NCBI GenBank assembly: GCA_050084985.1
Contig: JBITNC010000002.1
Location: 17,050,001-17,114,000 of the forward strand
Direction: 5' to 3'
Source: Nageia nagi
Lineage: Eukaryota > Pinophyta
DNA: 64,000 nt
Shown here piece after piece: positions 57,178-64,000 of this stretch. The position numbers were made by a program, and so were the translations under genes. The notes beneath the pieces are model-generated. The model was not told the origin of the DNA, searched no databases, and saw nothing but the letters and a program-made list of their open reading frames with translations. Position 1 is the first letter of the stretch. Each line of letters begins with the position of its first letter.

Positions 57178-58883
57178 ATGGCTACGCAAGAGCAGGAGTC
57201 CCTGCACTCGGATTCCGTCTGCTCATCCCCGCGCTCCGTGGGTGTACGGGGCAACGATGAAGAGCGACGGGTGCGCTTCATGTGTAGCTACGGAGGCCGA
57301 ATCCTCCCCCGCCCTCACGACAACCAGCTCCGCTACGTGGGCGGCGACACCCGCATCGTGGCCGTCAGCCGCACCATAACGTACTCCGTCCTCATCTCCA
57401 AGCTCTCCAAACTCTGCGGAAACAACGTTACGGTGAAGTATCAGCTCCCGAACGAGGATCTCGATGCCCTCATCAGTGTAACCACGGATGAGGATCTCGA
57501 AAACATGATGGAGGAGTACGATAGGCTGAATAGAGGTGATGGGTCTTCCAGACTGAGATTGTTTCTGTTTCCTGCCAAGTTGGAAAACGCCTCCAGCCTC
57601 GGGTCCCTTCTGGAGGGATCCAAGAGAGAGCACTGGTTTCTGGATGCTCTCAATGGGGTACCCGTTTTGACGCGGCGCCGCTCCGAGGTGTCGAGTGCGG
57701 CGTCCGAGGTGCCCGATTATCTTTTCGGGTTAGATAACATAGAGGATTGGGATCGAGAGGAGCGGAGTTCTAAGACTACCCAGCAAGGCCCGGGGAAGAG
57801 CCGGCTTAATTCTCAGCAGGTAGCGGAGGCGCACTCCGCACCCGGGTCGCCCGTTCCGATATCGTCGCCCTCCGGATCGACTTCATCCGCACCGCCTTCT
57901 ATTAACGCTCATATGATCGCCGAACTGGCTGCGAAAGCGGAGAAATTGGCTATCCGTCCAGTAATTGCAGACGTGCCGGGTGCAGGGATGGAGACCGGGC
58001 ACCGGACCCAGGACCCGCGGATCGTAGTGGAAGATCAGACGACGAAATTGGCTTCGCCGGAGGAAACCCGGGAGGGGAAGATTGTGAAACAGGAGACGCC
58101 GGTCGAGACATCATCCCTGCCGCATATGAACCCGGACCAGGTTACCGTTCGGATGAAGCGGGAGGGAAGCGATTCGAGCCTCGCCAGCAATTCAAATCTC
58201 TCCGTCCACGGCGACGAGGCCAACAAAACGCCGCCCGGCAAATCGCCCGAGGACCGAAACAGACCTTTCCATACAGACGAGATTTACAAGCCGGCGCCGG
58301 GTGTGATGACCCAGCAGAATCCTCAGATGGCAACCGATCACTACGTAGAATACACCCACCCGGCTCAGTTTGTCCAACAGGCACAACCGTCCGGTACTGG
58401 CAAGAGGACACGGCAGGGCAGGTGTACTACGTTTCTGCCGGAGCAGCACCCGCCGTTATGCAACGGCAGCCGACTTATATGCCCTTACAACGGATGCCCA
58501 GTGCTGTGGCTTACGGAGCTGACGTCCAGGGAGTGGTACCCGTCCAGAAAATGGCCGGCACCGGATCTGTTCCCGGGTCGTATCCTGTTAGGTCACCGGG
58601 CAAAGCCCCTCTCTACAGAGGTCCGGGTCCGAGGCCCATGGCAGTGGTGGCACCGATTATGATGAGGCCTTCTGTGGTTTCTTCGGATCAGTATGGATAC
58701 CAGCAGGTTGGTTATGAAGCAACGAATGCTCCAAACCAGCAGATTTACTATACACAAAAGCCCACTGTGATAAATCCCCAGTACCAGCCCATGATGGCTG
58801 CTCCGGTTGCTGTAGATATGCAGACTGCTCAGGAGCCACATACAGAAGGTTCTGTGTTTGGCAGAGTTTCTGGGTCCGTTTAA
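57178..58883 (+). CDS. PB1-domain protein, one frameshift near 58390
   Basis: The start is the first Met of a long GC-rich frame (MATQEQESLHSDSVCSSPRS). Residues 32-132 form a PB1 domain: VRFMCSYGGRILPRPHDNQL, RYVGGDTRIVAVSRTITY, and the acidic OPCA part LPNEDLDALISVTTDEDLEN followed by MMEEYD. The domain makes head-to-tail contacts with other PB1 proteins. A long disordered Ser/Pro/Gln-rich part follows, without kinase domain, as in plant PB1-only octicosapeptide-type proteins. The first frame runs to 58662, but from about 58394 the family-like reading (YWQEDTAGQVYYVSAG, later NQQIYYTQKPTVINPQYQPM) is in the next frame and ends at 58883. So one base is missing, or two are extra, between about 58375 and 58400. 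No splice pair can explain it. It is either a sequencing error or a truncating mutation. Joined length is about 567 residues. Confidence 0.88.
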
Positions 58884-58958
58884 GTTTAGAAGATGGATGG
58901 ATGGATCCATGGTTTTGTTGTCTGTGTTTTTGTTTGGATTTTTATTAGCTGTAAGTTA

Positions 58959-58966
58959 AATAAAAT
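58959..58966 (+). terminator. Poly(A) signal of the PB1 gene
   Basis: AATAAAAT lies about 75 bases after the downstream stop, followed by GT-rich sequence (59020-59110). That is the layout of a plant poly(A) site. Confidence 0.6.
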
Positions 58967-58969
58967 CTT

Positions 58970-59847
58970 CAGCTGCAGCATGTAGACAAGACAGACGCAC
59001 AGAGAGCTGTTGTCTGGATACGGCAGATCTGTTGTGGATTAATGATTTTTATTAATAATGTTGATGTGCATGGTGCGTAGTGTATAATATTTGATCTGGT
59101 CGTTGTCTTATGTTTATTGGGCACTGTATAGGATTGACCTACAAAATACCATTTTACTTTCAATTATTGAAATCCTTTCTACGTTGGAAAAGATTAAGTT
59201 CAAATCTAACACGAAAAAGATCTGTTGAACAATCGTAACAGATGAGTTCGAAACCTTCCAATTAAACATTTTAATGGAGCCAAATACAAATCCTGAAAAT
59301 GCTGCTTGTTGCACATGAGTCTGTTCTCCAACAACCCTAAAAGGGCAGCCTTGTATGATTCTTATCCATGAAAAAGGCAGACAACCTTATCCGTTTATGA
59401 GCTCCACGATCTTTTCATTGAATGTAAAAATTCAATAAAGTAGTGGGGATGGACAAACCAATTTTTGTACGTAATAGTAGATTTGCTACTTTATCAAACT
59501 CAACTTTGTTTTTAAGTATTCTTATTATTTATATACTATATATTATTTTTACATTGAGGAATGATATTATGGTGTCAAGTAGTCGAAGATACTAGCTTGA
59601 TATGCTATATAGTTTTACAAGATCTCAAGGATTTGAATTTGGGTTATTACTTTTTCATGAGAGTGAGTTGATCATCAAGCTAGATGTTCAAGTTTAATAT
59701 ATATTCTACGGATGATGTCATAGTTAATTATTTATTTTCTTTCATTGAAGTATTCATAAATTATATTAAACTAAAAAAAGATAATAATATTTATAAATAA
59801 ATAAAAGTGTATAGAAATGAATCACATTTCTATAATAGTTAAATACA
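58970..59847. other. Unassigned stretch after the PB1 gene
   Basis: The first part is probably 3' untranslated region. No further gene or repeat is recognised. Confidence 0.4.
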
Positions 59848-61398
59848 GAAAATAGTTTTCTATATCAAAAATTAGAAACCAACAAATTATAAGTCAAAAT
59901 GCTAGAACTGTATATCTTAAAATTGAGATAATGTATAGATTATAGAATACATAGTAGAAGTAATATAAGGATAAAAATAAGATCATTTGAATATTGTGAG
60001 AAAATAATTTCTTATTCTCAAGATATGAAGAACTTAGGGACAAAAGGCTTGTTTGACTCGAATAAAAAGATTGAAGCTTTTTTTCCCTAAAACCAATTGA
60101 AATCAATGTTTAAAGTCGTGACATAGGACTAATGTGTTTCTAGTTTTTCCTAAACATCTTCTTATGGTTTCGTCGAGTTTCTAATCCTCTCAATCAAGGT
60201 TTTTTTTTGCTTTTATGGATCATGTTTTGCTTCTCATCATTGTTTTCCTCTTCTCTCTAGGAAACATGTTTTTGTTTCTTCTAGTTTTGCATCTACCTTC
60301 ATTTGTGTTCACATGCCAGTTTATTTTCTCTTGAAATTACTTTAGCTATTACTTGTACCATGATCCAAAATTTATTCCCTCTATCCTTCCACCTATATCG
60401 CATACCTAAAACATGTTTTCTTATGGTTTAAACTTGTATGCTCATCATATATGAGGGGTCTCAATCCTTTGTCATTTATCTATGCCCACACTTAACCATA
60501 TTCTCACTTTTACCATGGGTATGAGGAAAGGTACCAACATATTGGTGCCCATACCCTATTGCATGTTTGCAATCTCTCTTTACCATATTTTTTTTATAAT
60601 CATTATCCCCTTAAATATGAAAATTAGTTTTCTATATAAAAAAATTAGAAACCAAAAATTTATAAGTCAAAATATTAGAATTGTATATCTTAAAATTAAG
60701 ATAACATATAAATTATAGAATACATAGTAAAAGTAATATAAAGGATAAAAACAAGATCATTTGAATATTCTGAGAAAATAATTTCTTATTCTCGAGATGT
60801 GGAGAAGTTAGGAACAAAAGGCATGTTCGACTCAAATAAAATATTGAAGTATTTTTTCCTAAAACTACTTGAAAATCAATGTTTAAAGTCTTGACATAGT
60901 ACTAATGTATTTGTAATTTTTCCTCTATAACTTCTTATGGTTTCGTTGAGTTTCTAATCCTCTCAATCAAGTTTTTTTACTTTCATGGATCATGGTTTTG
61001 CTTCTCATCATTTTTTTCCTCTTCTCTCTAGGAAACGTGTTGTTGTTTCTTCTAGTTTTTCATTTACTTTTATTTATGTTCGTATGCCCATCTATTTTCT
61101 CTTGAAAGCACTTTATCAATTCCTTCTAACATGACTCAAAATTTGTTTCCTCTATTCTTTCACCTGTATCACATACCTAAAACATATTTTCTTATTATTT
61201 AAACTTGTATGCTCATCATATATGAGGGGTCCCAATTTTTTATCATTTTTCTATGTGTACACTTAATCATATTCTTAGCACTCTTACCACGGGTATGAGG
61301 AGAGGTACCAACATATCGGTGCCCATACCCTACCCCATGCTTGCAATCTCTCTTTACCATAGTTTTTTTATATGCATTATCTCCTTAAATGGTTTTTC
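59848..61398. repeat. 771-bp tandem duplication
   Basis: GAAAATAGTTTTCTATAT at 59848 recurs at 60619 as GAAAATTAGTTTTCTATAT. The two units stay alignable for the whole length, for example TTATGGTTTCGTCGAGTTTC at 60162 against TTATGGTTTCGTTGAGTTTC near 60937. Both end in a CTTTACCATA, poly-T, ATTAT, CCTTAAAT segment. Some 10 percent divergence by eye. Neither copy codes for anything I recognise. Confidence 0.9.
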
Positions 61399-61539
61399 CT
61401 AAACTTGCCTTTCTTAATTAAACTCAAACTTTTTTGAAATAATTAAAATCTCTCATCTCTACTACTATTATGCAATTAAGTTTGAAGAAGAAAAACCAAA
61501 ATAAAGATGTTAGTGTTACCGACACCATGGATATATTTA

Positions 61540-62420
61540 AACCTCTTAGGGCAAGAACTCATATTAAGAATAGATTCACTAACCATAGATAGGATGGATT
61601 TTATTAAACAAGAACTCAAGAGGAGAATTGATTCACTTGAAAATGATACTTTTGGAATCTCTCAAACTATTTCAGACCAATAATGTGTTATAAAAAAGCA
61701 AGCTGAGCAAATTATACAATTGGAAAAATATATCTCTTAGATATAATCTAAACAACAAGTATAAGAAAAAGATCATCTTATCACAAAATTGAAAGATAGA
61801 GTCAAATCAAACAATCCAAATTTCCCTATTGGAAAAATCCCACATTAGCTCTAAGATATAATCTTTAGACTCAAGAATAAAGAATTTGGCATTATTACAC
61901 AACATGAAAAACTCAAATAGGAAACCACTACTTGATAAAATTCCATCCAAAAATAGGTAATGAAATAACATTCATGGGTATAAATCATCAAGGTAAAGAA
62001 AACTCTACTATGGTTGAAATGGTTGTTAAGGAAAGGATACGAAATACCAAGGAATTTAATCTATGAGTTCATGGCCTTACAAAACCAATTGATCCTTTAT
62101 ATTTTAATCATGTTTTCCTACATATGACTTCAAATTTGAAAGATATAATTCTTGATGATGCTTGGGCTACATGCGATGATACTCTTGTTATCCACTTTTG
62201 ATAAATAGAGAAACATTTATAAGCTTTACAAGTTAAGAAGAAATTATTTTCTCTTTTCAAAAATATTTATTTGGATGTTAATCTCATATGAATCTAAGTC
62301 AAGGAACTTAAAAAAATCTTATACTTTGATCATAATTATCAGGAAAGAGAATAAATGGGTTATCATCTACAATTGCAGGCCTGTCATTTGTGACTCCCTC
62401 CCTCTAGTATGGTGACATCC
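61540..62420 (+). pseudogene. LINE ORF1 relic of another type
   Basis: A coiled-coil start (QELKRRIDSLENDTFGIS, then KKQAEQIIQLEKYIS; 61610-61740) is followed by KERIRNTKEFNL*VHGLTKP (62025-62090). Next come ILDDAWATCDDTLVIHF (62148-62200), QVKKKLFSLFKNIYLDVNLI (62230-62290) and VKELKKILYFDHNYQERE. After a frame change comes NKWVIIYNCRPVICDS (62350-62395). The order coiled coil, N-(L/V)-R-V-x-G-L, LV(I/L)xF, I(F/Y)LD--L, K-GKWAVIRN is that of a plant non-LTR ORF1 with an L1-like RNA-binding fold. I know the pattern but not a family name. Many stops; dead. No ORF2 is recognised downstream. Confidence 0.55.
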
Positions 62421-64000
62421 TAAATATTCACAATGATGCTATCCTTGGATCTCCATTGAGGCTAATAACTCCTCTATTGCATGTTGAAATTCCAATAATT
62501 TTTTATGGTCTTATCCTAAAACCTTCTAAGATGTTATAGCTTCATGAGATATCATTTTCCTCACCAAGACCCAAGAGATCCCTAAGAGGGCCCTCCCTTT
62601 TGTTATAGTTTACTTTTGGTTCTCATTTGGCTAATGTGAAATTCATAGATAGAGTGGTTTTCAAGAATCTAGTGAAATTGCTTACCCTATGCTTACCTCA
62701 TTTAGGAAAACCTTCAATCCATCATATTCTTATTAGCTTCATATGTGCAATTCAAGTATATATACTTACAGGTCTACGGAGGAACTCCTTCCCAATTTCT
62801 TCATCGTATTATGTTATTTCCCTTTGTTTCTTCTTCCTTCAGTATGCATATCAATGAAGTTTTATTTCTTAACCTCTACCCATAGATTTCATATTTTTCC
62901 ACCATGATCAAGGTTATCCTCCTAGGTAGCTTCAATTATCATATTGGAGCCCACTAAATGCCTATTCAATATCTTGTACGCAATGCACTTTGCTTTCATA
63001 TGCCCAACCTTAAGGACTTAAGTTTGATTCAAGTTTCAACTGAAGGGATAATAATATGACATGATACCAATATTGTCTTATACAAATGGGTGATTCACAT
63101 AGTCATTGGGATCCCTTATCCCACTCTAGAAAGGAAGTTTGCTTTCATCATGGTGAGTGTGCAAGAATCATTAGTTATGGTATTTATACCAAGGATCTTA
63201 TCCCCTACATTTGAGATTTTATTATCCCTCATTAACTACACCTCATCAACCATGATGTATTATCTTTCTCTCTTCATAATACCTCTCCCGTAATCCTCCC
63301 CCTCCTCATTATAATACCCCTAATACACATCTTATCATGATCTACTTTAATTATCCTCATACCATTGATCACTCTACTAGTCTCTCTCATATCATATCAA
63401 CATTCTAATCTCTCTTATGTTAGGAATGGAGCAAAAAATTTTGGGCTAAGTGATGATTTTTACCTCTTTATTTTATAATCAATATGCACAAGGCTGATCT
63501 GTAGGTCTAATTGGTGGGCAAGAGGTCAATCGGCCAAGAGGAGGCTGATCACACTATTCAATTGACTAATCAGTAAATTAATTATATTTGACCTTATGAT
63601 AGTTGATCTCAATAACCTAAGCAATCTTATGGTGGTTGATTATAAATCAAAGATAGAAAAACTCTATTTTCACATTAGAAACTCACTCTTGGGCTATTCT
63701 AAGTGTTGTAACTTAAAGTTACTTTAGGCATCAAATTCTATAATTATAAAATTACTCCAATTAAAAGCCCTAAAATTAGATTATATGAATCTATAAATAT
63801 ATATAAGATTATTATAGAATTTGGTTGGTATAATTTGCATAGGTATGAGGATTAGGAAGAGGAGAGTGAAGCCTTATTGAGAGAGACTGATGTAGTGGGG
63901 ATTTCTTGTAAGAACAAAGAGGAAGGTACAACAAGAATTAGTTATAAGTTGTATCTCTTCATGGCCTAGATTAATTAATTAAGGACTAGATATTCTCCAT
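62421..64000. other. Unassigned stretch to the window edge
   Basis: Plus-strand open stretches (62627-62857 and 63090-63293) have no known domain. If the LINE ORF1 relic continued, its ORF2 should lie here, but I see no endonuclease or reverse transcriptase motif. Confidence 0.35.

Noticed and set aside
58375-58400. An intron as explanation of the frame change in the PB1 gene
   Set aside because: The two frames overlap almost directly. The only GT...AG pair in the gap would remove about 11 bases, too short for a plant intron.
57033-58910. Several open frames on the minus strand and other frames across the PB1 gene
   Set aside because: They lie over a GC-rich coding sequence and read as composition shadows without domains. 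The plus frame has the PB1 domain.
61540-63300. A complete LINE with ORF2
   Set aside because: Only ORF1-like motifs are visible. I found no endonuclease, reverse transcriptase or YADD-type motif downstream.

Overview
The window is AT-rich nuclear DNA from a seed plant with a large, repeat-packed genome. The evidence is many decayed Ty1/copia and Ty3/gypsy elements nested in one another, LINE ORF1 relics of plant type, a CACTA-type DNA transposon, PPR gene relics, one plant PB1-domain gene, and a hairpin of the miR482/2118 class. I favour a gymnosperm because of the long, old, nested retroelements and the style of the gag-protease sequences. That is an inference, not a proof.

Layout. 310-3195 is a decayed copia element on the minus strand whose protease segment is present three times in tandem. 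3590-3970 and 21800-21960 are two halves of one minus-strand PPR gene, split by copia element C1 (3971-21799, target duplication TCTTT). C1 itself carries two insertions: a complete copia element C2 on the minus strand (4479-12981, also TCTTT) in its 5' LTR, and a 1129-bp CACTA-type element (18243-19371, target duplication AGG) in its reverse transcriptase. The CACTA-type element contains a piece of another PPR gene. 21961-28000 is mostly unassigned, with an unidentified ORF relic and an LTR-like end. 28024-28145 is a near-perfect hairpin whose arms match the NB-LRR P-loop coding sequence. Read on the minus strand, its 3' arm holds a 22-nt segment of miR482/2118 type, with a TATA box just upstream.

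29190-29800 is a decayed gypsy pol. 30139-49083 is a gypsy-like element G5 that has gag, zinc knuckle and protease but no visible reverse transcriptase. It holds a 501-bp solo LTR (30762-31262, target duplication ATATG) and a copia element C3 without a 5' LTR (31921 to about 47395). C3 in turn holds an LTR element R4 with almost no pol (34646-43065, target duplication CAATT), rich in tandem arrays. 49084 to about 53612 is the 5' part of a further copia element C6. It is interrupted by a short LINE copy (50895-52497) that has a 13-bp target duplication and a DUF4283 ORF1 relic.

The one protein gene that looks alive is a PB1-domain gene at 57178-58883. It is GC-rich against its surroundings and has TATA and poly(A) signals, but one frameshift near 58390. 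After it come a 771-bp tandem duplication (59848-61398) and another LINE ORF1 relic (61540-62420).

The target duplications give a clear order of events: PPR gene, then C1, then C2 and CACTA; and G5, then solo LTR and C3, then R4. Little here acts together as a pathway. The item of most biological interest is the microRNA-like locus, whose expected targets are disease-resistance (NB-LRR) transcripts.
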